This document shows, one piece after another, positions 31,809 through 43,803 of a stretch of DNA of 64,000 nucleotides. The notes under the pieces were generated by a model. The model was not told the origin of the DNA and ran no database searches. It worked only from the letters and a program-made list of their open reading frames with translations. Within the stretch, counting starts at the first letter, position 1, and every line of letters begins with the position of its first letter. Made by a program: the position numbers and the translations under genes. The stretch is from Polytrichum commune (taxonomy: Eukaryota > Streptophyta > Polytrichopsida > Polytrichales > Polytrichaceae): the NCBI GenBank assembly GCA_950295325.1, contig OX485808.1, positions 32,077,180-32,141,179 of the forward strand, read 5' to 3'.

Positions 31809-34800
31809 TGACGATTCGTTCCATTTTTGACACTGACATCACGTGCATCCAACCACTCAAAATCCTCCATATATGTTTGTTGTGAGCTATGTTGCGGGTG
31901 ATTACTATCGGAAGAATTTGAGCAACAATATCATGTCTTGATAAAGTATTATGGTCCTGTCTCCAGGGGTGAACCAAGGGCGTGCACACACACTCTAAAT
32001 AACTTAGAATAAACTTCAAACTTCAAAAGTTCATATCATTTAGAAATTAAACAAAGGAAGTGTGTATGGCCATAACATTATACAGATTCACAACAATGCT
32101 TTATAGGACTGACAATAATCCATGAAATATTCCCGGATATTCCCACATTCTGAATGTGGGAAATATTCCGATAACCTTCACTCCTTGAGTGCATGTGGGC
32201 AAGTTTTTTCATGGACACCCCATGAATTTGTGTCATCTTATCCTTATCAAGTTTCATTAAACGTTCCATTGCATTTCAATAGACCTATCAACATTAGTAT
32301 TTACGTATGCATTTTGACTTTAGGTATTTTCATCTTGCATCAATTTGTCTACCTCAATCCAATACCATAGAGTGTTATCTACTTCGGCTCTTAATTAACA
32401 CTTTCCATTTTCTTGAAGTTAACTCATTCATCAACTGCACTTTTGAAATGGGGTTCAATACCTTAGCAAGGTTGAAAATGTGGTTTCAAATTCACAATTC
32501 GTATGCGTTTGAATACAAATACATGCTGAATATGTTGACCATCAATAACACATGTAACCATGTTTTGATTGTATCCTTGATTATGAACTAAATAAAATGT
32601 CAACCCATAAATATATAACTCTAATGTCAAGTCTTGGTGAGGAATCACATCAATTTTGTATATACCTAGTGTGCATACATTGAGCTCTTAGACCTTCAAG
32701 GATTAATCCACCCAACTTTGCATGATTTTGTCCCGGGGATGCACTCCATGTTTATGTACGTAACCACGTGGGTGCACAAAAGGGGTATTATTTGGACGTT
32801 TCTTGTACATCGTACACATGGGGAGATATGTTTCTATAGACTAAGAGCTGTTATGTAAGGCCTAGAGAATGTAAACCTAAATTAAAGGTATGTTAAGCTT
32901 ATGTAGGGACACGTGTTAGATGATTTTGTGAAGAAAAAAAATCAGATTTATCGTGGATATGAACACCTTAGCCCTGTTTTGTGCACCCCATCTCAATCGT
33001 GTATAAAGTGCGAGGCCTATATCTTATTTAAAACAATCAAACATGTATTCACACCATAACATGACTTAGCACACAACTTTCATTATGTGGGCCCAGAGAG
33101 TGTGACTCTGGGAGCTAGGATCTCAGTCATCCCATCTAAATCTTGTATTCCCAAAGCTCACATAATGGAAACTATACACTGAGTAATGTATGACTTGAAA
33201 CTCTACATATGTGTTTATATTGTCAATCTTTGTTTAGAAACGAGAGGAAAGAAAACCTTTTGTATATATGGGTATTAGACTCAATTTCACATACGTGCGT
33301 CCCCCCACCAAAAAATAGAAAATAAAAATAAAGAATGCACATGCACAATAATTTTCCAAAGGGTCACATTTGTGTGACCTGGCATAAGGAGAGCCATCTT
33401 GAATGCGACATAGCTAAACGATTCTAAAAAATAAGAGCCCTCAATGTCTCAATCTCATTCTTCATTTTTTTTCACCCCAAGAATGGAATCTTGTGAGGCT
33501 CATTCCTCATAAAATATTGTAACTCATGTACCATGCACGTGCGTGAAAGGTTTTGGGGAGTCATGAGCAAATGTCGACATGAGGGACAAGCTTGCTTTGG
33601 GAGACATGGATGGACATTGGCTAAGTCCCAAGTCAACAATAATGCTTAAGTGGACATCGTAAGACTTGGCGAACTCTAAGATCTTGAAATCTTAGACATG
33701 CAATTTATAATGTTTTTAATGGGCATTCTTAGACCCGTGTACCCGTCGGTGTGAAATTGTGGAGCGGGACCTCCAAATCTTGGAACTCCTCCTCATCCGT
33801 TGTTGTAGTAAGTGTGAGAAGATCATGGGCTTGACTCAAATTTTGTCACACTAATTAATATGACGATTTTCTTTGAATATGGATTAAAAAAATGACCAAT
33901 GGAATGGAAGGAGAATGACATCAAGTCGTTTTTTAATTGTTTTAAAAATATTATTGGCTTAGAAATTTATTTAATTTGGAACAATTTCAACTCACCACTT
34001 TGTGTTAATTGTGTCATCATTAAATTGTCGTGGCTTGAATGTGATGTAATTCCTTGTGAGTTATACTTATGCTTGAAATTATGAGATTATATCATCATCA
34101 TTTGTATATAGTTAAATAACATTGGAAAAATGAAAGATCTGAAATTTTAGAAACGAGGATAAATATTTGAAGAGTATAGAATAATTTACTAATTTATTAT
34201 AAAATCACTATTTTCTTATCATTCAGAACATGTTTGACATGAAAACTAGTGTTGTTCACACTATGAAGTATAAACAATGTGGTCATTGCAATATTGAGTT
34301 GGCACATCCACTCTCCATTGAAAGATCTAACTAGCAAATATACATCAATTTGAACCTTATTTAGATATCTTCATGTGAGCTATGTAGAAGGTTAGTGGAT
34401 GTGCATTGAAAATCATCCTCTTTAAGGCCGAAATGTAACTCAAAATAAAAGGTCCTCTAGGCTCCGTGCATCCTCTCTTGGGGAGGGGAATCACAAGGTC
34501 CTTGGGCCGTCCCTTTGGAGGGACTCACTAGAGTCTATAGGTACGTATTGCCATATCAACACTGTGTACCACAGATACACATACACATACATACACTTAT
34601 AGACCCATACACATGATACACATACACATGGCACACAAACATATAGAGGTTTCAAGTGTAAGGTAAGTGGTACATAGTGCTGGTATTAGTATTGAGTATA
34701 TCTATCTTAGTCTAACCACCACGTTGACCTTATGGCATGGTTTCATGTGACAAGGGCTCCAATTGTGGGAATTAGGAACATTGTCATATCCAACCCTGTT

Positions 34801-35459
34801 CTTAGGTACCATAATGTGTTAGTATTAGTTGTTATCTCACAAAGATCATTGCACTAAGGTCGAGGGTGCTTAAACCATCACTTTCAGTGATGAGTATGAT
34901 TTCCTTAAGTAGAATGACAATACTTGAAAAAAAAGTTTCTTGTTAGGAAAGGAAAGGGGATTTTAGTGCACCAAAAATATGCCTTGTTTGGGTTCCATTT
35001 GCAAAAGTTACAAGATTGCAATTTAAGTTTTATTGGTAGATTACCCAAAACTTTGAGGGGGTATGATGTAAAGGTGGTGGACATTCTCTGCATCAAATGC
35101 CACATTCTCACAATCCATATGTATCTATTATGCAAGATTCAAGGGTGTTAGTTAAAGTCTTGGGGTGGGGTGTTGGTTTTACCACTCTATGTCATATGTT
35201 ATTCCAGGGGAAATAACACCCTTTGGAATCTCAACTTGGTGTACTTCCACCTTCATAACACTAAAACATAATCCCTTGTGTGAAAAAAAACACCATTAAA
35301 AATTGAGATAATATTATTGTAAGACATTGAGTAATATTATGCCGCATTTTGAAACATTTGGTGTAAATTGTAATACGCATATTTTCATATAACTGGAGGA
35401 CATCTTCATTGATATGTGCAGTCAAGATGCCTTTACAAATAAGTTGCCCCGTGCAAATT
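31809..35459. other. Gene-poor, element-poor stretch
   Basis: No gene is supported in 3.6 kb. Small items seen: a hairpin of CCACATTC with its complement near 32,140-32,160, and an ACACAT-rich simple run near 34,560-34,640. The longest frames are under 100 codons (for example 34,924-35,151, plus, lysine-rich start) and unrecognised. Confidence 0.4.
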
Positions 35460-35640
35460 ACCTCAGATCAAAACTTGATTACAAAAAATTATACTTTAGG
35501 GTATTCATCCTTATAGCAACCACAGTAAAACAATAATGATTATATATTCTTATCGTATTAGTAAACATTCAAAATAGTGTGGATTGTCGATATATATAAG
35601 CATTGGGCAACCTAATTGTCAATGTACTTATCAATGTAGA
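35460..35640 (+). repeat. Dispersed repeat Y, copy 2
   Basis: 'aaacttgattacaaaaa', 'catccttatagca' and 'atagtgtggattgtcgat' followed by 'gggcaacctaattg' correspond to the copies at 29.2 and 58.2 kb. Diverged. Confidence 0.5.
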
Positions 35641-36458
35641 TAAAGTCATTTCATAAATGAAGTAGGGCTATAGACAAAGTAGGAAAAAATGAAAAACGAA
35701 AATGAAAAAGGGTTTATACTATGCGTTATTGGATATGGTGTTTCATATTCTTATGTTTATCTATTATTTTTAATCGAGTTTTAAATCATCAAACGGCATC
35801 AAACACAATTTGTAACTGTGTGTTTTCAAGAGGGAGGGGGGATGACCGGAACGCAAATAGGGAGTTTTTGAGGAAAACCAAATGTTTGTAAGGAAAAACG
35901 AGAACATGAAAATGTGTACTATGTAATTGTAGTTCTTTTGTAAAAGAAAAAGTTTCATGATCAGACCTCACTCCATGTTCCTAGTGTCATCCATGCAAGT
36001 GTTTACCTAAGAAGTTTTTCTTTCTTTACTTTCGTGTTACTTTCATGTTAACTTGGATATAACATTACTAAATAGTTGTGGGTCATGGGAATATAGCCAT
36101 GGGCTGATGGCAACTTAGTTTGAATCTAAGTCTCCATACGCAGGGTTGTGCATCTCAAGATTATATTCTTAAGGTCCTTAGAATATACGCAAACCGCTTA
36201 GTAATGTTGTGGACAAATGGGATGGAATCATTTGTAAACAATTTGATTTGGGGACCTTGAAGTGGTTGGTACCATAAGTGTTTTTGTTGTTACTCAGAAG
36301 ATAAATTTTTCTACTTTTGTCATTGACATAAGGATCTCATGTTCTTGTCAATCAAAGCAAAGCTCCAGTGACTTTAATTAATCACAAAATTTCACGTATT
36401 TATGAAGGAAAATGGTTCCAAGTGCTTTAATGACATAGGAAAGCTCATGTTGAACCAA
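35641..36458. other. No gene or element recognised
   Basis: AT-rich sequence with only short chance frames. Confidence 0.4.
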
Positions 36459-36819
36459 TTGCTAGCCTCGAGGGGGGGGGGGGTAGTCATTGGTTGGAGT
36501 AGCAATATACATGCGAACAAATGATAGGGTATTTTAAAAACATGGGGGCAAAAAATTACAAATGGACTTAAGAGTAATATAGGGTATAAAAAATGGCACT
36601 GGACATCTTTAAAGTACTATAGGGTATGAAATAATAGGTAATTTGGAATTATAAGTAATGCAAACCATTTTTCTATTAACCCAAAGTAGAAACTTACATA
36701 ATGATAGCATGTGAAAAAAAGAAGAGAATTGAAAGTAATACCCCCCTATAAAATAGTGGTTGTTCGCACCTATATGCTTAACTTTTCAACACACTGCCCC
36801 CCCCCCCCGAGTTGCTAGC
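36459..36819 (+). mobile_element. Element K1: hAT-type MITE with G-run termini (345 bp)
   Basis: The body, 36,467-36,811, is flanked by perfect 8-bp repeats TTGCTAGC (36,459-36,466 and 36,812-36,819). The left end is CTCGAGGGGGGG..., the right end ...CCCCCCCCCCGAG, so both 5' termini start CTC followed by a G-run. The interior is AT-rich and non-coding. A close inverted copy (K2) is at 54,731-55,080. Eight-bp duplications are typical of the hAT superfamily. Confidence 0.9.
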
Positions 36820-38288
36820 CCAATCACTACACAAATATCTTCATGCTTGATGCAAAAAAAATAAAAATAAAAATTGTCCTTTCTATGGATCAACCCCTGA
36901 ACGTTTTTGGAGCCTAATTTGGGCCTCTCATACATACGGCATTTAAAATTTATACAACTTGACTGTAGATTTTGATGTGACTTTTTGGTAGAGATTAATA
37001 GTTTGTTGTCTTGTGAGCTTATTCTTCTTGAAATTATGACACAAAGTAATTTGAAAAGATTTTGGTGAAGATTACACATTATCTAGTATAAAGAAAGAAT
37101 ATACATGAAGTATGAACATACTAAAAGCATTTGGGGGTAAGACATTTAGCTCCTAAGTGTTGGACATGCCCTATCCAAACTCGAATATGTACTAAAACAT
37201 GCATGTGAGCCACATAGTTCCACTTAAAGCTAATTTTATCAAAAGAGTCCCCTATGATTCTAAAATTCACTCAATCCTCGAGTGAGTTTTTATATGGGTT
37301 AAATACTTTGATGCAATTGAATGTTTGGGTTTAAATAATGACTTGGATAAATAATAGGTTTATATTCTTGGTATGTTAATCATTAATATCAAATATAATA
37401 TAGGTTGGGCCTATATCAAAATTATTTATTTATTTGTTTATTGGGATGCCAATCAAGTACAAGTATTCCATGGGGAAGATTATTTTTGATACCAAATGGA
37501 TCTATCTATCATACAATTGATGACCTCCACATTTTGACCTAATTACATCGCATGTATCAATGTGATATTGACCCAATTATTGAATGTGATATAAATTGTT
37601 TCTTCAATCTCATGGTAAATATTGGATATCAATTGCTGCATGACACACTAATTTGGATGTTCTCACACACCATTGTAACATACTTAGGTGCAACCCTATA
37701 AAATATGTGAGCCTTATGTGGTCACTCTTCTTAACTGGAGACATGTATTAACGTGGGATTAATACATCACATCATACATACATCATAAAATTACTATACA
37801 AAAAGTTAGCGAATAAATGCATTAAAAATAAGGTAAAGTACATACACTAGCAAATGAGGGCACCACAAAATCCATAGTCCAACAACACCACCAATCCACG
37901 TACCATGCAGTGCCACATATTGGTACCCATGGCCATCCACATCAAGCAACGTAGAAGGAAACATAAGAAACCTACAAAACTCCATAACAACATCAACACG
38001 TGCCACAATTTACCCGACTTAAATTATGTTCTCAAACCTAATTCTCCCACCCTTATAAATGCTGGCACATAGAACAATAAAGCTCTCGAGAGCATGTGCC
38101 AACATGGGCTCTATGGTGCATATGGAACCCTTCAAAATGCACATGCCTAGCCAAACCGAGACTAGAAAAAAATTGAATCCTAGGTGTTCCTAATGATTTA
38201 CATCACAACTTAGTATCCAAATGAGGTCTCAATATTTAAGTGATTGAGTCTACTTTTTGTTACAATGGATTTGCAAAAAGCACAATCA
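36820..38288. other. No gene or element recognised
   Basis: AT-rich single-copy-looking sequence. A 97-codon minus frame (36,786-37,079) overlaps the end of K1 and is not called. Confidence 0.4.
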
Positions 38289-38832
38289 CCCCCCCCCCTC
38301 CTCCTTTGAAATACATAACATAAAACAAGAGCCATTGAAGCAACATGATGGCAAGTCATCACCCTCATGGGAATCACCACATGAATAAGAGGAACCATTC
38401 ACAATCTAGCCTCCAAAGTATGAGGAAATCTTCACATAACAAAACAAAACAAAAAACAAAAAACAAGAACATGTCAAAAATTAAGTACATCAAATTGCAA
38501 TCAAATACCTAAATAAACATAACTTGATAGGAAACATGAGTGGATTACCCCTCCCCCCGAATAGATGCTAGGGCTATAAACGCGTACTCCTCTCAAAACT
38601 TTTGGTTAATGTACCCTTCACCTACTGAAAGGAAGACATTACATCCTTACTAAAACAAGGGCCTCCCTTGTACATTATGAGGCTAACGGGCTCACATTCA
38701 TGTCGATGAATCAAATTATTAAGGTCGTTTCTTTTTAATATATTTTGATCACATATGAAGCCCTCCCAATTATGCCAACTATCGAAGCTAGGCTCAACAA
38801 TCAACTTATTTGAGAGGAGGGGGGGGGGGGGG
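38289..38832. repeat. Segment bounded by inverted C-run/G-run ends
   Basis: C10 followed by TCCTCCTTTGAAATA (38,289-38,313) faces the complement of 38,807-38,832, which reads as a C14 run followed by TCCTCTCAAATAA. The pair could be ends of a 544-bp element, but no target duplication was found and low-complexity chance matching cannot be excluded. Confidence 0.35.
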
Positions 38833-39588
38833 CTATATGACCATTGAATGAGCACGATAATCTTCATTTTGAGAATGAACAAAGAATCTATTCATACAAA
38901 CTCAGAAAAATCATGAGGAAAATGACGTCGACCTCGTTCTCGATCTACTAACCATCTTGTGCTAATCACGTGTTTCTCATCTTAAAGGAGAATCGCGCTA
39001 CACCGGTTACCCCAATTAGTGCATTATACTCTCCGGTGTTATGCAAACGCCATAACAACTATTCGATGCGAATGTCATATTTTTACCAAGCAAAGTCACT
39101 CATGTTCTATAATAGTCCGAAGAACCTATTGAAGCTTTGTTAGTAAAGATCAAACCCCTGTGTAAGAATGATACCGCACGGTGTAACTCTGCATAGCAAC
39201 ACACACACGCACTAATCGCGAGGAATGATCATCAGTGTGGCTGAAAAGAGTGTCCGTTTAAAGACCCATGCGCTACCTTAAGTAAAGCAGAAGGAAGGTG
39301 TGGAGACTCGTGAAGCAGGCTGCCAACTCCCGGGTCAGCATTACTACAGCAGCAGCAAGGGTGCAATACTTTATGGCACGGAAACGTGGGAGGGAGTACA
39401 GGTGTACCCCGGGAGCCCACAAAAGGCTCGAATTCGGAGTCTCAAGTAACTTAATTAACTCCCCCCTCGGTAACAAAGTATGTATGTATAGTACTACCCG
39501 CCCACACAGCTAGCTAGCAAGCAAGCAAGGGGAGGGAAGGAGGAGGAGTCAGTAGTGTGGCACTCCTGTATATGTGTCAAGCTCTATG

Positions 39589-39590
<2 letters not shown>
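38833..39590. other. No gene recognised
   Basis: Mixed sequence, more GC-rich from 39,240 on. Overlapping frames of 62-71 codons on both strands cancel each other as evidence. Confidence 0.4.

Positions 39591-39620
<30 letters not shown>
39591..39620. repeat. (TC)15 microsatellite
   Basis: Pure TC dinucleotides. The tract makes serine/leucine-rich frames on the plus strand and arginine/glutamate-rich ones on the minus strand. Confidence 0.95.
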
Positions 39621-39622
<2 letters not shown>

Positions 39623-39791
39623 CTCTCCTCCCCTCCGGCCCACAGTGCATGCCAGTCGCCCACCACATGAAATGTGGGCTGTCCCCCTCTCGCCCACCAC
39701 TGCCGAGCAAAATGATGCGATGCTGGATCTCCCAAACACATATATGGCAATCGCACGTCCCAAGTGCCCGGGAGGGAGAGGGAGAGGGAGA

Positions 39792-40266
39792 CAATGCACG
39801 GGGAGAACGGCCCGCTAAGTTACCGACGCACCGGTCGAGTTCGAGAGAGGATAACCACCGGTCGAAGTTCGAGGCTTCACGGAAACCACCCACCGGTTTC
39901 GAGGAACCTATGGAATATACCTCGGAATTAACGAAGGGTAAAAACCCGGAAGATCGTGACGTGGAACCGGATGGACTTGGAAACACCTCGGACCTTGAGG
40001 AACTATGCCCCCAAAATTCTCCCCCGGGACACCGGGGGGAGATTGGTGGGCGTAATCAGTCAAGATCCGAGGTGTTTCCGAGCCCGTCCGGTTCCACGTC
40101 ACGATCTTCCGGGTTTTTACCCTTCGTTAATTCCGAGGTATATTCCATGGGTTCCTTGAAAACTGTGGGTGGTTTCCGTGAAGTCTCGAACTTCGACCGG
40201 TGGTTATCCTCTCTCAAACTCAACCGGTGCATCGGTAACTTAGCGGGCTGTTCTCCCCGTGCATTG
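39792..40266. mobile_element. Element J2: 475-bp, GC-rich, near-perfect inverted repeat
   Basis: It starts CAATGCACGGGGAGAAC and ends in the complement, GTTCTCCCCGTGCATTG. The arms are about 220 bases with few mismatches, around a short centre rich in C and G (about 40,005-40,045). CpG is frequent, unlike the AT-rich relatives at 43.6 and 51.0 kb, which suggests a young copy with little decay of methylated cytosines. The 237-codon plus-strand frame across it is a by-product. A transcript would fold into a long hairpin. Confidence 0.9.
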
Positions 40267-40276
40267 GACCTCCCTT

Positions 40277-40557
40277 CTCAACAATGAATGAATAAATAAA
40301 TAAATAACCAATGTCAGGCAATCCGATGTGAATTTGAGCTCGCTGGTCCTACCCTGCTCAAGAATCCTCTTGATGTAGGGTGGGGTTTACTACCTACCTT
40401 TCAGTGGGTGGGCTCTTGGCTTCCTACCTACCTAATTATTTTTTTCCCCATCAAGTAGAGAGAAGATTCAAACTGCCAACCACTCCATTTGGAAATGGGG
40501 ACCTCTTTGCTATCACCCAGTAGTTTAGGGTCATCTCGGACCGACCTCAACAGTGAA
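40277..40557 (-). mobile_element. SINE family B, copy 4, with 12-bp target duplication
   Basis: Flanks CTCAACAATGAA (40,277-40,288) and CTCAACAGTGAA (40,546-40,557) differ at one base. Minus strand: head GGTCCGAGATGACCC, a damaged B box, the same body as copy 1 and a TTTA-type tail. It sits 11 bp after J2. Confidence 0.88.
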
Positions 40558-40584
40558 ACGGAGCTCAAGAAATAATAAGCAAGT

Positions 40585-40935
40585 AAGGTATGTGGGTGTT
40601 ATGATTTTGTTTGGTTTTGTTTTCATGTTTGGTCCAACTTCTACTGATTAGATTTACACAACATAAATTATGTTGCATCTTCAAAAATCAGGATTGGAAA
40701 TCAAACTTGCCATGGTTTAGTTATATACGATTATCAGAACGACACGTTTGTTGATTTTTTTTAATTGAATACATAGGTCCTTCCCCTTGTGGTTGATAAA
40801 TTTGAGGACGTAATGCAATCTCTTTTAAACATGTGTTTTATGATATTTGTTCTTAGATCCTTACCTAACCACACACCAATTATGTATATGTGTCCGAATA
40901 AGACAAGTAAATGAACAACACCTGCATAACGTTAT
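40585..40935 (+). mobile_element. MITE family A, copy 3
   Basis: Starts GGTATGTGGGTGTTATG after TAA and ends CACCTGCATAAC. The inner order is that of A: 'gtttggtccaact', 'catcttcaaaaatcagga', 'atacataggtcctt', 'tcttttaaacatgtgt', 'ccacacaccaat', 'ataagacaag'. Confidence 0.75.
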
Positions 40936-41207
40936 GGTTACATGGCTCTCCTTAAACAAAACAGAAGTCATGAAACCCATTGCTTCTGATCATCAGCATT
41001 GGCTGAGAATTTGAAGACGAGCATTGTGGGAATCACATCCTTAATTATGAGAACTGACATTTGCTTTGTATTGATTCATCACACCCTCAAAAATCTACAT
41101 ACTCCTGCATCAACCAAATCGATCTTATAGTCCTCAAATACCACACAATGCTAATGCTCAATAAACATTAAGGTAAGTGAGTCTAATTCATACTGTTACC
41201 TATATTT

Positions 41208-41540
41208 GAGTGGTATGTGGTTATGTGTGGACCTAAGAATAATCATCAAAAAGACATGTGTTTAAAAGAGATTGGATTACGTGTTCAAAATTTGTTAATC
41301 ATTCTAGATTCAATAATGAACATAATTGAAGAAATGAATATGATCGTTTGATGGGAAAAGAAATCTTCATGACTTTGATAATTATGCATAAAATTTTCAT
41401 ATGAGGCTTGAGCTCAGAAAATTATGAGTAAATATGGCTACATGCACGATTTGGGTTTGCTAATCATCTTGCACTAATTGCACGTTATGTAGCCTATGAG
41501 AAGTGGATGCAAAGCATAAAGTGATTGTTAAGGCCCCCTT
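41208..41540 (-). mobile_element. MITE family A, copy 4 (diverged)
   Basis: 'gtggacctaagaa', 'acatgtgtttaaaagagatt', 'gttcaaaatttgttaatc' and 'gaacataattg' follow the complement of A. Beyond 41,340 similarity is instead to 56,210-56,340 ('catatgagc', 'tggctacatgcacgatttgg'), a longer subfamily shared by these two copies. Confidence 0.6.
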
Positions 41541-41702
41541 ACCTTATATCAAAAACCACCAAACCCCGCTTTCCCTCTAAGCATAGAATCCTCCCCTCAT
41601 GTCAATTACGCCCGAAAAATTCTCCAATAACACCCACAAAGACCTAGCACAAAAACTATCTCAAAAGCTAGCCTAATGATGAGGGCCACTTGGACCGTTC
41701 TT

Positions 41703-41720
41703 CCCCCCCCCCCCCCCCCC
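41703..41720. repeat. C18 homopolymer
   Basis: Eighteen C. No inverted partner was found nearby. Confidence 0.85.
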
Positions 41721-41799
41721 AAAGAGATGACACTTAATCCATAACCAATCACTCATCCAAGAGCAAAAGGATTATTGGAACTCATCACAATTTTGCAAC

Positions 41800-41970
41800 C
41801 ATGAAGGCATGATATCATCTGTACTTTCAGATTATGTCCATGAGATGATTGGTTATCATTGATAACCAACCCGCAACTCTTCATTATTGGTTATCTAGTC
41901 CCAAAGCTTGACTCCGTAAACTCATATTAGGTTTTCAAGAAATGAGCTTATCCTATGCCCAAGGATGAAG

Positions 41971-42012
<42 letters not shown>
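41800..42012 (+). repeat. Repeat W, copy 1, ending in (TC)19
   Basis: 'gataaccaac', 'ttggttatctagt', 'agcttgactccgt' and 'cctatgcccaagg' lead into TC repeats at 41,975-42,012. The same order and the same microsatellite end are found at 43,060-43,345; a minus copy without the microsatellite lies at 52,190-52,390. Confidence 0.75.
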
Positions 42013-42015
<3 letters not shown>

Positions 42016-43059
42016 TTAACTTTAGCATAAATGAATCCACCCAATGACAAATAATCACCCTAACTAAACAAATTGCTTTAGGGTTTAATAAAACCTAACA
42101 AACCTCCACCATAGATCCGATTCTATGAATCTATGGTCAAGGGTACTTACCTAATTCTATAATAAGTAAAGGGGAAACCATGAGAGCCTTCTCTCAAAGT
42201 TTCAGCAACAACGGTTGTTTACCCTAAGCAACCCTTGAGATTAGGTTAAGTAGTGATGACTAGTAAAGGTGGAAGGAGTGTATAACCTACCACAAAGCTT
42301 AATCTCGCAAGGTTCAAATGGCTTAAGAACATGTAGAATACTCAATGGCAATATGTGTATTCAGTGATACGTAATGAATGATTATCTTGTACATGACTCT
42401 TTGACATAAGATAATAGTCCGGTTCTACTGTTATTTACCTCATGTATGTTACTAACCCTCTCTATGGATTTGGTTGGTAGCATGGGCATAGGTGAGGCAA
42501 ACCCTTCACAAACTTGGCGGCATTCTTAAGTTTTGTATCTCATCTTTCTTCAAAAATAGTGTGTGTATGTTGCTTAGATATTCTACAAGAAAATTTGGAA
42601 CAAAGCACATTGATTTGAGGTAGACTTTTGAGACTCTTTTGAGTATCTCTTGCACACAATATTGAACTTAATAGTGTAAACTTCAGATATTTAGCACAAT
42701 ACTTTACTTAAGTGTAAAGTGGGTAAAAGCCTACTAGCTAGTTTGTTGATTGATGTTATAACTTTTTTACTTTGGGGAGGCAAACCTATATGGAAAAGTA
42801 CCAAATGAGTGGAGATAGTTAAGCAAATATTTTCCACCCACCCTCCTGGGTTTTGAAGGCTACACAAATATGTAGGAGAATGGAATGGCCTCTGAACAAG
42901 AGGATGTACTAAGAAGTGACTAAGCTTGAAAATAAGCATAGATTTGCGCAAGATATGCCCAAATCTCTCTCATCACATAGCTCAAAATATGCACTGAGTG
43001 AAGTGGACTGAACTAATTTTGAAGCCATGTTGTAGTTTGATAACTACGAAATTAACATG
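42013..43059. other. No gene or element recognised
   Basis: About 1 kb between the two W copies. An 86-codon minus frame (42,691-42,951) has no recognised domain. The interval was examined for a retrotransposon between direct repeats; no sign of one was seen. Confidence 0.4.
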
Positions 43060-43297
43060 GTTCCATGAAGACACAATATCACACATAATTCTTAACTTAC
43101 GTTCATGAACTTATCAGTTAAAGTTGATAACCAACTCAAGTAGATGAATGACTCGCCACTCCCATGGCTTGTCATCCACTCTCCTCTCATTGATTATCTA
43201 GTGCCATAGCTTGACTCCGTTTACCTGCAACGGGGTTTCAAAAACTAAGCTTAGCCCATGCCCGAGGGAGAAACGATTTCCATGCACACCAACCCAC

Positions 43298-43345
<48 letters not shown>
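43060..43345 (+). repeat. Repeat W, copy 2, ending in (TC)22
   Basis: 'gaagacacaatatcac', 'gttgataaccaactcaa', 'ttgattatctagt', 'agcttgactccgttt', 'gcccatgcccgag' and then TC repeats at 43,302-43,345. Confidence 0.75.
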
Positions 43346-43348
<3 letters not shown>

Positions 43349-43579
43349 ACAAAGTTCAAGAAACACACCGATTGGGAGTGGACCAAAAAAAAAACTGAAA
43401 ACATGTTGTAATTTGATGACGATTGAGATAACATGGTTATCACCATCATTAGCAATACCCTTTTTAGAGCTGCTGTAAGGATCTGCAATGCAGGTACAGT
43501 TTTTGATCATGTGTGGAATTAGGACTTTTCAGAAACAGATCTAGATCATAATTAGCATGTCACCACATTCACGTTTAGT

Positions 43580-43803
43580 GTCCAGGGAGATTTTTGGGCA
43601 TAATCAGTCAACATCTTTGTGTTTCCAAGTCCCGGTTACATGTCATGATCTTTCGGGTTTTCTATATTAATTCGAAGTATATTCTATAGATTCCTCTAAA
43701 CCGGTTGGTGATTTTTCCTGAAGTCTTTGAACTTCAACCGTTTATTTCTCATTGAACTCAACCGGTTCATCTGGAACTGGTGGTTGGTTCTCTTCGTTCA
43801 TTG
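43580..43803 (+). mobile_element. Element J, right arm only
   Basis: Follows the right arm of J: 'ttttgggcataatcagtca', 'gtgtttccaagtcc', 'atgatctttcgggttt', 'ggtatattct' (as 'agtatattct'), 'gaactcaaccggttcat', ending 'cgttcattg'. The left arm is missing. Confidence 0.75.

Noticed and set aside
35641-36458. Promoter or regulatory elements in AT-rich intergenic DNA
   Set aside because: TATA-like words are frequent by chance at this base composition, and there is no gene for them to serve.
39574-40287. Longest open frame (237 codons, plus strand)
   Set aside because: It is a TC microsatellite followed by the J2 inverted repeat; an equally long open stretch lies on the opposite strand, and there is no domain.
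41800-43345. LTR retrotransposon with the two W repeats as terminal repeats
   Set aside because: A third W copy stands alone in the other direction, no primer-binding or polypurine site is seen, and nothing in the 1 kb between them resembles retroelement coding sequence.
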